DNA from: Hemibagrus wyckioides
Taxonomy: Eukaryota > Chordata > Actinopteri > Siluriformes > Bagridae
DNA: 64,000 nucleotides
Direction: 5' to 3'
Assembly: GCF_019097595.1 (NCBI RefSeq)
Contig: NC_080716.1
Coordinates: forward strand, 13,033,401 to 13,097,400
Positions 53,521 to 64,000 of the stretch are shown piece after piece (position 1 is the stretch's first letter; every line of letters begins with the position of its first letter). The position numbers were made by a program, and so were the translations under genes. The notes under the pieces are model-generated. The model saw nothing but the letters and a program-made list of their open reading frames with translations. It was not told the origin of the DNA and did no database searches.

Positions 53521-55820
53521 CATGTCAAGGAATGTTGAGCTTTGAAGTCTTCACCCGGGGATCGTGAATAGAACCACAGAAAGTTACCTGGTGAAGCCAC
53601 AGTTAATTCTTCTCCTAATGCAGCAATCCGCATGGCTGCTTTGAGTTAACATGTGTCTGGTATGTGTTTCACAAGGTCCACTGTATACCACGCTCATTAC
53701 CCAGATCAAGCCTTTAACAGAGGTGCAGGGCCCCAGGAGTCCGTCAGTCTATGGAGACTTTAGTTAAGAGCTTGTGAAGTTTTTAGACTTGTTTCAGTAT
53801 GATCGTTTACTATTTGCTAAGACCAGGTGATTTGTGTGAATTGTAATATACACCAGCATTACAGGCTGCTTAGGCTAGTAGGGTTGGAAAGTAGAGGTGG
53901 TTGGATTTGTGTTACTTTTCTGTGCTTTGTTATTATATTTTACTGTATATTCTTCATGCTTTGTGAATTGCATTATCCGTTTGTATTTTTTATCAAGAGT
54001 AAGATGGGTTGTTTAATACAGGCCATTATGAAGCCTTGGAATAATCTTTCCCTGATTATTCTGTTAAAGCTCCTGCCACAGATGTAGGCTACCTAATTTT
54101 GCCTTTTCTGAATGCCAGACAGAGAGACTCAATGTTGAGAGCACTTTTCTGGTAATTGAATGTTGTGGCAGAAACAGACCACGAGGGACTTCTGCAGCAT
54201 CTATTTTCACTTGGTGAGTGTTTTTCAGTCTGAAATTAGTGGTGTTGTAGCACTATAAAAGTGCTCGGACATCTGTTGGCTAGGCTGGGAGTTTTTTTTT
54301 TATGTTTGCAGTGACACAATAAATTAAGTGATTTCCTCTGATGTCTTGTTCTGAGCATGGGTTTTTGGCGGAGCAGCCTAAATGAGTGAATGCTTTGTTT
54401 CTTTGTCAGTTTTGTGCCAAGATCTTTCCTCAGAAGTGGTGTTATATGTCCAATAAGTCATTATCATCCTAATTTGGGTACAGGTGAATGTGTGTGTGTG
54501 TGTGTGTTGTAGTATATATGTAAATGATTGCTTTGCCCTTGGGTCAGGCTGGACTTGGGCCATACTTGGATACTCCTCCCCTGCCACCTTGGCACTTTGC
54601 CGTACTTCTCATGCAGGAGTTGGCACTTTACTTTACTGACCATCTTCCGCTCCTCACACATAAGCCTGGTCAGCAGCTGAGCCTGGCCTGGTCACGACCT
54701 GCAGCGTAAGGAATCCTTATTGCCTGCTAATCCTTTAGAGGGATTTTCTCCAAGAAAAAACTGAATAATACCATTTTAAACAAATGCCTAAATAATCAAA
54801 ACTGATCAAAAATAACCATCACGATTTGAGAAATGTGTAAACTTTATAAACACAGCCACATGATAACAGTTGTATCGTTGTCCTTGAATTATAGGTTTAG
54901 ATAAGTATCAGTGTTTTGCCTATTATTTACCTATAACCTTGACAGCTAGTATTTTCACAGTTCAGGTTCAGTTGCTTTTCTTTCATCTCCCAGGACCGAG
55001 ACCCATTTAAAGAGCAAATGTACTGGATTGCTGCAACATAGAGAGGCATTTTTATTCCAAGAAACACAAAGCAGTATAATACTACCAGGTGTATTAAAAG
55101 ATTATATGCATTCTGCTCCTAATCTGGTTTTTAAATAAGATGAAAATAATAGCACAGCTGTTGGAGAGTATTGCTACACTGGATTAGTGATATATTGGAG
55201 TTTCTATAACCCGTTATGCTGCTTTATTAAACTCCTTCAAGAGCCTGAACAAGATTTAATAATAAATAAATAATATATTTGATAATACATAATAAATAAA
55301 TAAATAATGATTTTTGTAAAAATATGAGTACATCTATAATATATACTTAATTTATATAATAGAAACCTAATTTTAAAAAAGTAAACATATAAGTAAAATA
55401 AAGGTTAGATTTCTCCCTGACGTCAATATAAAATTAATCACAAAGACCTTTTCTTAACCTTTTATGTATCCCATCTATTCCAAGGGCGCCAATACTTTTG
55501 GAGCGGACTGTAACAGCATGAGGGCTGTTGCCTCAAATGATCTTAGACCACATGAAAGAGAAGTTTACTAATCCCAGCGACAATCATTAAATATACAGCA
55601 CCTCAAACATCCTGTCGAAGCCTGAATGTATATAAACCCTCCCTTCATTTACATGAATATTTCTATTATTGATGAAGGTCTCGGTGCACATGTGCCAAAA
55701 GTTTTGAGTATGAAGAGTTTTGTGTGATTTTTTGCTGGAGATATGGTTCACACAACATGTTCTGACAGAGCGAACATAACTATGTGGTGAGACAGCATTT
55801 TACGATGCGCCTCACACATG

Positions 55821-55823
<3 letters not shown>
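53521..55823 (+). other. nfib intron 2, no gene seen
   Basis: AT-rich, especially 54.7-55.4 kb, with short AAAT runs at about 55260-55306. A (GT)n lies at about 54490-54508. Confidence 0.5.
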
Positions 55824-55860
<37 letters not shown>

Positions 55861-55961
55861 TGTGTGAGTCCTTCAGTCATGTCCCTAAAATGTCCCCACC
55901 CACAGTTTTTGCATTCAAGTGTAATTTGTGAGACAGGTTTGAATATTGTATTCAATATTCA

Positions 55962-55995
<34 letters not shown>

Positions 55996-55996
55996 T
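55824..55996. repeat. Two (GT)n tracts
   Basis: GT runs at 55824-55866 and about 55970-55996, separated by unique sequence. Confidence 0.9.
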
Positions 55997-56559
55997 GAGT
56001 TAACTGGACTTATGAGAAAGAACTAAGTGACAGTGCATTCAGTCAATGTAATATAAGCACGCACACCAGAGAATCAAATATAATTTGTACAAACGATCAT
56101 TGGTTTCCGTCCTGCTGATTAACAGCCCAGACTGCCAGCCATGAAGGACGCGAAAGCCTCGGAACTGTGATTACGATATTAGGAAACGGCTGCCATTATC
56201 CTGAGTTGCTCTGACTTGGAAAGTGAGAGATGAAAGAAAGGAGGCAGACTGTTAAAGGCATGTCTGAGTCTGGGTCTCCGAGTGCATGAGACTCTAGTAG
56301 CCTTACTGACCTCCCATACACACTTAGACACACACGCTCGCCACCACCCCCCCATCCCGCAATGACAATCCACACACACACATACACGCACACACTCCCC
56401 TTTCCCTGTGGGCCCCCTGTTGTGTCATTCACAACTCTCCTCTCTCACTCCCTCTCTGTCTTTCTGGCTCTCTCTTGAACTTTTCCTTTACTTCTTCTCC
56501 CCGTCTGCCCCCTCCCAGTCTCTCCTCCTCTTAACTACTTGTGTGGAGTTAATGGACTG

Positions 56560-57050
56560 TTTTGGCTGGGCTCCAGCCGCTGAGTGTCACCTCATTAGTG
56601 TTCCTCCAGACAGGAGCTCGGTATGGTGGAATGTCATTGGTTGCCACCCAACCCCTCGCCCTCTTTCGCACTCACCTCCATGAATGGGGAAATGTGCATG
56701 CATAATTAAATCTATAGTCTCACTCTCTCTCTCTTTCCCCACACCGTTCTCTCTTTCTGTGCCCACCTCCCTGCCCGGCTTGCGACGGCTACAAAAGGAC
56801 TGTTGGCCAGTTGCCACAGCCGAGGCCGAATCGGCCCGGACCTCCCCCCACTGTCCCACGACACGGTGCACACTCATGCAAATGGGCCGCTCACTCAGCC
56901 AATCAAGCAACAATACACATCCAAGTGGCATGCTGTCACTGGGAAGGAGAGATACCCTGATGAGATGTCATACAATTTCAGTCAATGCAGTCTTTACTAC
57001 CGCTATAAATACCCTGCAGACAAACACAAGAGGGTAGGAGCTGTGTGCTA
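56560..57050. promoter_or_regulatory. Candidate enhancer with full NFI site and octamer
   Basis: This GC-rich block in intron 2 contains TTGGCCAGTTGCCAC (56803-56817, an NFI palindrome with one mismatch), an ATGCAAAT octamer (56876-56883) and a CCAAT box (56899-56903). It is the densest set of recognisable factor sites in the intron. Enhancer function is inferred. Confidence 0.45.
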
Positions 57051-57576
57051 ATCTCCCTACATAATGTCCATGCTGTTGCAGGCATATCAGTGTTAAAAAG
57101 AAATTGAAATTCAAAGTGGCACTTGTGGATTATTGAATTGTTTGTTGATAATCCGTTTTCTTGATGTATTAAACAAGTTCAGGAGTTATCTCCTGGGATG
57201 CACTGATAGCATTCTCACATTTTTAGTAAAAAAAATAATAATATTAGGGCTTGGAGTAGCAGCTAATAAACGAGGATGATTCAAAGGTTCTAGTTCTCGA
57301 CATCATAGCTGTGATGAGGATGTGCTTAAGAAACAATGCGTCCTGTATTGCAAGAGCAATCATGTGATGTACTAACAAATTTGGGGCGATTAATTTCAGA
57401 TGAACAATTCGTTTATTAACACATGATCTTGTTTTGTTTTTTTTGTTTAGTTCTGAGCTTATTGACAGCTGATCATTTCCAACACTTCACGGTCCCAGGT
57501 GCAGATCTCATATGTAATGAGGTAGAACCATAGAAAATTCAATGTTAATTTTAGATGTACAAGTTGAATTTCTGCT

Positions 57577-57577
<1 letters not shown>

Positions 57578-57610
<33 letters not shown>
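57578..57610. repeat. (CA)n microsatellite
   Basis: Perfect CA run of about 33 bp. Confidence 0.95.
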
Positions 57611-57612
<2 letters not shown>

Positions 57613-59235
57613 TATCAAATCTGTGCCTCTCTGGTAAGCCACACAATCACGTATCACACATTTGCATCAGTTTTATTAGTACGTATGCAAAGTGTTCTTG
57701 TGAAATTATTGTAATGAGTTGAGAAACATCTTCACGGTTATACAAATCCTAGACGTCCTTTCCCTAGACGTACTACCAGCATTTCAAAATGACCTGCATG
57801 ATTGAAAACCCCCATATACTCATTTCCATAATCTGTCTATGATTTGACCTTTGGCTGCGGTGATCTGTGCACGCTCTGTGCTGCTTTTGTCACTGAGATG
57901 TGAAGGCGCACGGTGCGTGTCACTATGACACCATGGTTTGACATGTGACTGATGAGTCTCCGTGGCCTCGGTGCTGGACTGCCAGAGGAGACATATGTAA
58001 GGCAACAGTCTCTGCATGACGCTGTGTGTCAGACTGTGGTGGCCTTTGTTAACACACAGACAGATCAATAACACCACATTGTCCCTGTCAGAGTGGGCAC
58101 CTATACTTACATGTAAGAGAGTTTGCTTTCTTTCTCTCTCTCTGACACGTCTTCTCTTCTCATCTAAAAAAAAAAATCTGTATTTTAGATGCCTGTCTTG
58201 TCTGTGTTGTTTTCTAACCACTGTTTTGCAAGTAATAAGATTGTTATTTTTGATGCTAAACTACACTCCATACTGAACATAATTTGTTATTATCAAGAAT
58301 AGGAATAAGCTTTGGTCAACTAGAAAAGAAGTCATTAAAAAAAGAGGAAAAAATCGACACATTACATTGTGTAGAGACGTTACAGAGGTACGCTCATAAA
58401 GAAAAACAATGTAATTACAAAGATATAAAGTAAAACTATAAAATCTTTAAACCCTTAGCGTTCATTGACGCTTCCATTTTCATTTATCTGAGGCACACGT
58501 GTGAGATAGCACCAGTTCATCGCAAGATGGCCGCCAGTCTGTCTTTGTGTCAGCTTTCAGAACAGATGCCCATTGGCTTTGGTGTGCCCACTATTCACAC
58601 CCCGCGCAGGCGATGCAGCTTTGGCACCCAAAACGCCACGACAGGCTTCCTCTCTCACTCCGTCTCACTCTCTGCGACTGCCAGGATGCTTTCGTCCGTC
58701 TATCTCTGTTTAGGTTATGGCTTGTTCTGATAAAAGGCCCAGTGTTTTATTAACAAGAGCTGAATTTAAGACAAAAGGAAATGTCAGCATGAGCATGGTA
58801 GAGCGCGCTGGTGAAGAAAGCAAAAAGCGATAAGAGTGTTGTGAGAGATCTACCCAAGGGCCGACACGGAGCAGTAACTGCAGAGTAAAAGACTGATTGT
58901 AAAATATGTAGACACTGATGGGAATGTAAATACAGGCCGATTGAGATAGACAAAAGAGAGATGGCGAGAAAAAAAGAAAGTTAAACAGTCGTCTGCCAGG
59001 ATCCGCCTCGGCTGATTTGTGAGTGTGTGTTGAAGTCACAGCCGTGCTCCGTGAGGTAATAAGCGCTCAGCCTGGCCAGCACCAAAATACTGATGACTGA
59101 ATACATACACACACCAAAATACACAGTTAAAATGGACACAAACACACACATTTAGCCACAGGCACTATTTACACTAGTGCAGCTGCATGGCTCAAAACAT
59201 TTCAACCAGGACAGCCCACAATTAGGAGATATTTC
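57611..59235 (+). other. nfib intron 2, no gene seen
   Basis: Unique sequence. An YY1-like CAAGATGGCCGCC lies near 58523. Confidence 0.5.
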
Positions 59236-59286
59236 TGCCTCTCTCTCTCTCTCTCTATGGTTGGCCCACGAAAGAGAGAGAGAGAA

Positions 59287-59320
<34 letters not shown>
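59236..59320. repeat. CT tract facing GA tract
   Basis: (CT)n at about 59239-59258 is followed, across a short spacer, by (GA)n at about 59272-59320. This makes an inverted purine/pyrimidine arrangement. Confidence 0.9.
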
Positions 59321-60482
59321 GGTAGACGGAACGAGGGGAAAGAGAGAATTCTTGGCTAAAGCCTGGTTTCCTTGGCAAGCAGAGCAGTACGTGTGCAGCC
59401 CTGCTCACTTTCTAAAATGGCTGCCAGACGCCTCCTCCTGAAATGTCGACGGTATGCATGTTCCTTGTCGTTCAATGCGTGTGTGTAAGCGTGCATGTGT
59501 GTGTGCGCGTGTGTGTGTGTGAGAGAGATACAACCCAGTCTTCAGCCAGCAAAGAAAAGTTGCTAAAGTATGTGATAGCTCTAAACAAAACACAAAGCAG
59601 AGACGAGAGGCCGGATGGGTTGCACAGCGATCGTGCCAAGTATAGGAGTGTGAGTGTGTGTTTATGTTTAGCTGAGCGAGAGTGGGACGTGTGTTTCCAG
59701 AGAAAGATTTTTTTTTTTTCATAAAGGAATTGGAAAGGAATGATCCTTATATAATTAGATGACTTGTATGAAAAGAATGCTGAGCTGGGTTGCACATCAG
59801 AAACTGACAGATGGATTCAGACAGAAAGAGGAAAGAGGTTTGTCCTGTGAGTGTGTGACTCAACACCTTCTGTGTTCTGTGTGCACCGCAAGAGTGAAGA
59901 TTGGACATGACGGTGGATCCTGGGGTTTTAAGGGGTTCATCTGTCACAACGACAAGGACAAATTAATCTGCGTGCATGCATTCACATTACTGCATTGATG
60001 AAGCACTGATTTTATTTTCTTGTGTTAATTCAAAGATTTACAAAATAGAAATATTTCCAAACTCAGCTGTAAGTCATTATTGAGAGGAATTATTAAGAGT
60101 AAAAAGTTTAATTCACTCCAATATGTATGTTATAACAACGAGAAAATCCACCCTTGTATGGGAATTGTTCATTATATGATGATGATATAATAATATTTTC
60201 TGTACCTGATGCTTCATTAAAGATCCAGTTTATTATCCAGGAATTCAGATTAAAGCCTATAATAGAGTGAAAAGAGAGTGAAGCTAATTAGAAAGTTTAC
60301 AAAAGTCAAGAATGTATGTTCGTTGATATTAAACCATTAAAGTTAGCTTTAGGAATAGAATTACCAGGAAGTATCCATCACGGATTAGCTGACAACTTAA
60401 AACAAATGTTAAAACTAGATTAAATTTCCTGGTTAAATAATTGCATTGTTTTAACCATAGTTAGAGAAGGAAATTATTCGTA

Positions 60483-60735
60483 ATCACACTATCTGCTCTC
60501 ACCCACATGGGGATGGATTTCCTTTAGAGTCTGGGTTGAATCTCAATCATATATTACTTCCTGATGCTGTCTGAAGGCGTTTTTCCTTGACATCATCACC
60601 TGCCTTGCTCATTAGGGATAAATTTATAATGTTTAAAATTTCTATCATGAATTTATGCATTTCTGTAGAGCTGCTTTGTGACAATGTCCATTTTCATAAA
60701 CGTGGTGCAAATAAAATTCAGTTGAATTGAATTTA
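60483..60735 (+). mobile_element. Interspersed repeat (unclassified), fuller copy
   Basis: It contains ATCTGCTCTCACCCACATGG, GAAGGCGTTTTTCCTTGACA, GCCTTGCTCATTAGGGATAA and a tail ending TGTAGAGCTGCTTTGTGACA, CAATGTCCATTT and AAATAAAATTCAGTTGAATT. It shares its 3' half with the copy at 1031-1146. From memory it is a common teleost repeat; I cannot name the class. Confidence 0.65.
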
Positions 60736-61122
60736 GAAAGTAAGACTTGATGGAACTAAAAAGACATGATTATAAAAATTGAAACAAATACCTGAATTTA
60801 ATTTCTTGATGATTCTAATGTTAAATATAAATGCTGAATTTAGTATAGGTATATAAATACAGGATATATATGATAAAATAATAAACTACATAAAAAATAA
60901 AATACTAACATTAGTTCCGGTTTATCTTCAGTGTATATAAAATTCGAGAAAACAGAACTGAACTGGATTTGGATTTCTCTCACACTCTGCTTCTCTGCTA
61001 GTTTGTTTAAACATCGACATGGTCATTAGGTGCCAAGAAGTGTGCTTGGAGTAGTTCTCTGTGTTTCAGGTATCTGTGGCTCACTCTCACAATTATACAC
61101 ACTTACAACACACACACTTACA

Positions 61123-61154
<32 letters not shown>

Positions 61155-61308
61155 CACCGGCCTGGCTAAACTGTTTATGAGCGTGGCTTACAGACGTTTA
61201 TTTTTAAAGTGTCCCATACGTCTTTTCCATTTCAAACGCTACATTGCAAAGGCATATGTACCTCTGAGTAACTCTGTATAGAAACACACACACACACACA
61301 CACAAACA
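61123..61308. repeat. Two (CA)n tracts
   Basis: CA runs at 61123-61151 and about 61284-61303. Confidence 0.9.
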
Positions 61309-61479
61309 TCTGGACACACAGGCGTGACCTTATAATTAAATGAGAGTTTGTGTTAGAAATACTGTTTTTTCTTGTTTAAATGAAACAGACACACATTTGT
61401 GGTCTATTTCTCACATACAGTGACGACAGCTGTGGGGTGTGTTTCTACAGTATTTGGTGTGTGTCCATGGCCCGTAATG

Positions 61480-61800
61480 AAAAATGAGTCTGGAGCATTT
61501 GATGTCTAAATGCCAGAGCCAGCTGCTCTATTGTTTCGACTTTAATCACAGTAAACAACGCTATGCTAGAATGCACCTATAGATTCGAGCCATTCTATTT
61601 CCCTTCCCCTCTTTCTCTCTGTCTCCATCTTTCTCTTTTTCGGACGCAGTAGGAGGTGTCTTTATCCAGACTGATGGATGGCGGATAGTGCATATGTGAA
61701 GGCTGATCGGCAGGGAAGGGGGATGGGAAGTTGGCATCGGAGCTGGCACTGTCACACTGCCAGCTTGCACCAGTCCCACCAATCAAAGACCTAACAGTCC
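61480..61800. promoter_or_regulatory. Candidate regulatory block with NFI half-sites
   Basis: TTGGCA (61731), TGGCA (61744) and an inverted TGCCA (61758) fall within 32 bp. GCTGGCA and TGCCAGC form an inverted repeat with a 9-nt spacer. CCAATCAAAG (61779), combining CCAAT and TCF/LEF-type cores, follows. Function is inferred. Confidence 0.35.
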
Positions 61801-63409
61801 AGTGGAGCTTTAAGCTTATTAAATCCTACACAATGTAAACGATCTTTTATCCGGAAGATTCACACGATTTCGAGATGAGCTAAAATCATCACAAACCTTG
61901 AGCAGATACATTCTGTGTAGAAGTGCTTTGATCATTTTTCATTAACATTAATTTTGTTTCTTTTTCTTTGTCATTTTTGAGCTGGAGCCAAGAACATTCC
62001 ATTTGTGCAAAGATGTTGATGGTCAATTTTTGTTTTGGGTGTGTGGGGGGTAATAAAAGTTAAACTTAGTACACAAAGAAAATCCCTTCATCAGCTGTGC
62101 AAGCAAAGTGCTTCTGAGACTATAGATAGAGAACCTGTTTTTATTTCTATGTATGTATGTATACCACTTCTTCATCTCTCACTCAGACTAGGCTTATAGG
62201 AGTGTCGTTCTGAGCAAGGCTTTTTTTAATCTTTAAGAAGTTCGGTGTCGTTCTTAATCTCTGTGTTAGAGATCATATCATCTGGGTCTTTTTTTTTGCA
62301 GGGCCCCTCGAACATGTGTGGCTCTTTGTCTTGCGTGAGTGCGTGTGCGAAGAGCGTGTGTAAATCACCGGGGCGGGCGACACACGCTCGGCTGAAGCTG
62401 ATGTCTTTCGTGCGCTTTTAGTTTCAGTTTTTAATAGCAAATCGAATGAAACCTACCAGACAGTTATTATAGAGTTTGGTCAGAAGTAGAACATCCTACA
62501 GCATTTTAAAAAAAAGAAAAGAAAAAAGGGTCACATGGAGGTCAGTGGTATTCTGTACACCTGCCTCCAGAAGGTCGTGTAAGGTAATATCAGCAATTAG
62601 GATTCTGTATATATTGAAAGCTCACCCTAATGACATGCTGGATTCTTCTCATTTTTTCATCCCTCCTTTTCCACTCCTTACTTCGCACTGCGTCTGCATT
62701 GTGTGATGTATGCTCAAGCTTTTCAGGTTTTGCACGTGTGTGGCTGTTCAAGATCTAAAGTCACTCCTTTGATTGTGTTTTGTTTTGCGCAGAACACATT
62801 TTTCGACGCATTTCCTTTTTCCTTCTTTCTTACTTTCTTTTCTCGTTCCTCCATTCTGAAAAAAAGAGAAAGAAAAAACATGTTTCTGCACACATCTGGC
62901 CTGGCCTGTCAGGACTGAGCTCCTGCAGTCTTTCCCAGAGAGGATGAGGTGGGGGTTGGGTGGGAACCATACAATAACTGCCATCATATACAAAATACAT
63001 TAGGATTTGCATGTGAATTTAATACTTTTAATTAAAACGTATAAACGGTTGCTTGTTGTTTTGTTTTTTTTACCTGACAAATTCATTTGTGGATAGTTTT
63101 ATTTTTTTATTTTTTTCGTTAATGCTGACTGCTTTTCCTGGAAGACAAATTAGCTTTTTATTACCAGATGTCAGTGCCTCCATCCTAAGAGTCAGCTCTG
63201 GGTGATGATAATCAAGGATTTCACTAATTTCCCCCTCGCCAGAGAAACAAATAAAAAGCTCTAGAAAGCAGTAAGAGCTTAACAAATAAAGCTGACGGGA
63301 ATGGAAGTGGATGATAAATGAGGGTAATGTAATCTGCGCTGCCACTGCTCTTTGAGTCACTTAGTCTGCGTTTTGTGTACTAATCCACGTTCTTTATATT
63401 TGTTTACAG
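61801..63409 (+). other. nfib: nfib intron 2, 3' end
   Basis: Unique, mostly AT-rich. It ends in the exon 3 acceptor, TATATTTGTTTACAG (AG at 63408-63409). Confidence 0.6.
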
Positions 63410-63463
63410 ACTCACAGCAGTCAGGAAGTCCCAGTAACAATGAGCCTGGCAAGAACCCTCCAG
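63410..63463 (+). CDS. nfib: nfib exon 3
   Basis: This 54-bp exon lies between a TTTACAG acceptor and a GTATCA donor, and enters and leaves in phase 1. Joined to exon 2 it reads D-SQQSGSPSNNEPGKNPPG, close to the NFIB linker I recall as SGQSGSPSHNDPAKNPPG. NFIA, NFIC and NFIX have clearly different sequence here. It starts the Ser/Pro-rich region that follows the DNA-binding domain; the next NFIB exon (YLEDSFVKSG in mammals) lies outside the window. Intron 2 before it is 34,633 bp. The donor is weak at positions +4 to +6 and is followed at once by a CA repeat. Confidence 0.94.
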
Positions 63464-63467
63464 GTAT

Positions 63468-63497
63468 CACACACACACACACACACACTCACACACA
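63468..63497. repeat. (CA)n directly downstream of exon 3 donor
   Basis: A CA run starting four bases after the donor GT, with one CT interruption. Confidence 0.95.
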
Positions 63498-64000
63498 TGT
63501 CCATGTCCACATCCAGTGTAGAAAGCCTTTGTTTTTACTAAAACTCTGTGAAGGCAAGACACCACAGGTACATTGTTAGCAATTTTGTTTGCGTCAATTA
63601 CTTTTCAGATTTTTTTTTGGATCCGCTATAACACGTCTTCTACGCTATACTGAAGGAAATATCGAAAGTGTTTATTTCACCATCGCATACGAACAACTAT
63701 CTGAAACCTAGCTCCACCCACTTCCATCTCATCAAGTCATATGTCAGTAAAGCTTGTTTCCTGAGACATACATCAGTTTATTCATTTCCATAATAATCTT
63801 TGCTTATAAATCTTTTTTTTTTTTTCCTGTGAGCATTTTTTTTTGTCAATTAATAAAGAACAATAAACATTGGAACAATAAAGAAATGTAAATCCAAAAG
63901 TTCCGTAAAAGGTCATTCTCTAGAGAATGTTTTCACAGGCAAATAAATATTCTAATGTCATTCAAAAAGTTTTATGAAGTATGCAAATTCATGCACATTT
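63498..64000 (+). other. nfib: nfib intron 3, start
   Basis: AT-rich. No exon or repeat element was recognised before the window ends. Confidence 0.6.

Noticed and set aside
55485..55515. GGCGCCAATACTTTTGGAGC, like a Tc1-type terminal repeat
   Set aside because: Only about 25 bp match, with no partner end or transposase nearby; too little to call an element.

Overview
The window reads as vertebrate, almost certainly teleost, nuclear DNA. It is AT-rich with dense microsatellites (GATA, CA, GA, AT, AAT), has large introns with GT-AG junctions, and contains tRNA-derived SINE and Tc1/mariner debris. The style of the SINE and of two other repeat families resembles what I remember from catfish (Siluriformes) genomes. 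That species guess is inference only.

One protein-coding gene is recognisable: the 5' part of nuclear factor I/B (nfib), on the + strand. Three candidate first coding exons all end in phase 0 and can splice to the same exon 2. Exon 1a (9859-9954) encodes the brain-type NFI start ending ARTWWM. A short exon, 1c (22506-22523), lies under a GC-rich CCAAT-box promoter. Exon 1b (24686-24715) encodes MMYSPICLTQ. Exon 2 (28245-28776) is exactly 532 bp and carries almost the whole NFI DNA-binding domain. Exon 3 (63410-63463) is 54 bp. The NFIB assignment rests on MMYSPICLTQ and on the exon 3 residues SGSPSNNEPGKNPPG. The gene continues beyond the right edge.

Layout: 1-9.6 kb is upstream flank with SINE, Tc1 and other repeat remnants and no gene seen. 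9.6-10 kb holds exon 1a. 10-22 kb is intron with two antisense tRNA-His(GTG) genes and many simple repeats. 20-25.5 kb is the main GC-rich promoter zone with exons 1c and 1b. 28.2-28.8 kb is exon 2. 28.8-63.4 kb is a 34.6 kb intron holding simple repeats, one internally deleted Tc1/mariner copy, and several GC-richer blocks that look like regulatory elements. 63.4 kb holds exon 3.

Points most worth following: a chain of four short upstream ORFs ahead of the exon 1b start, three of them overlapping or abutting; the three-promoter architecture, including the little exon 1c; a near-perfect NFI palindrome at 56803-56817 and a cluster of TGGCA/TGCCA half-sites at 29.68-31.02 kb, both suggesting autoregulation; a possible truncated product from reading past the exon 2 donor; and the tRNA-His pair. 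I found no credible unknown protein system. The novelty here is regulatory.
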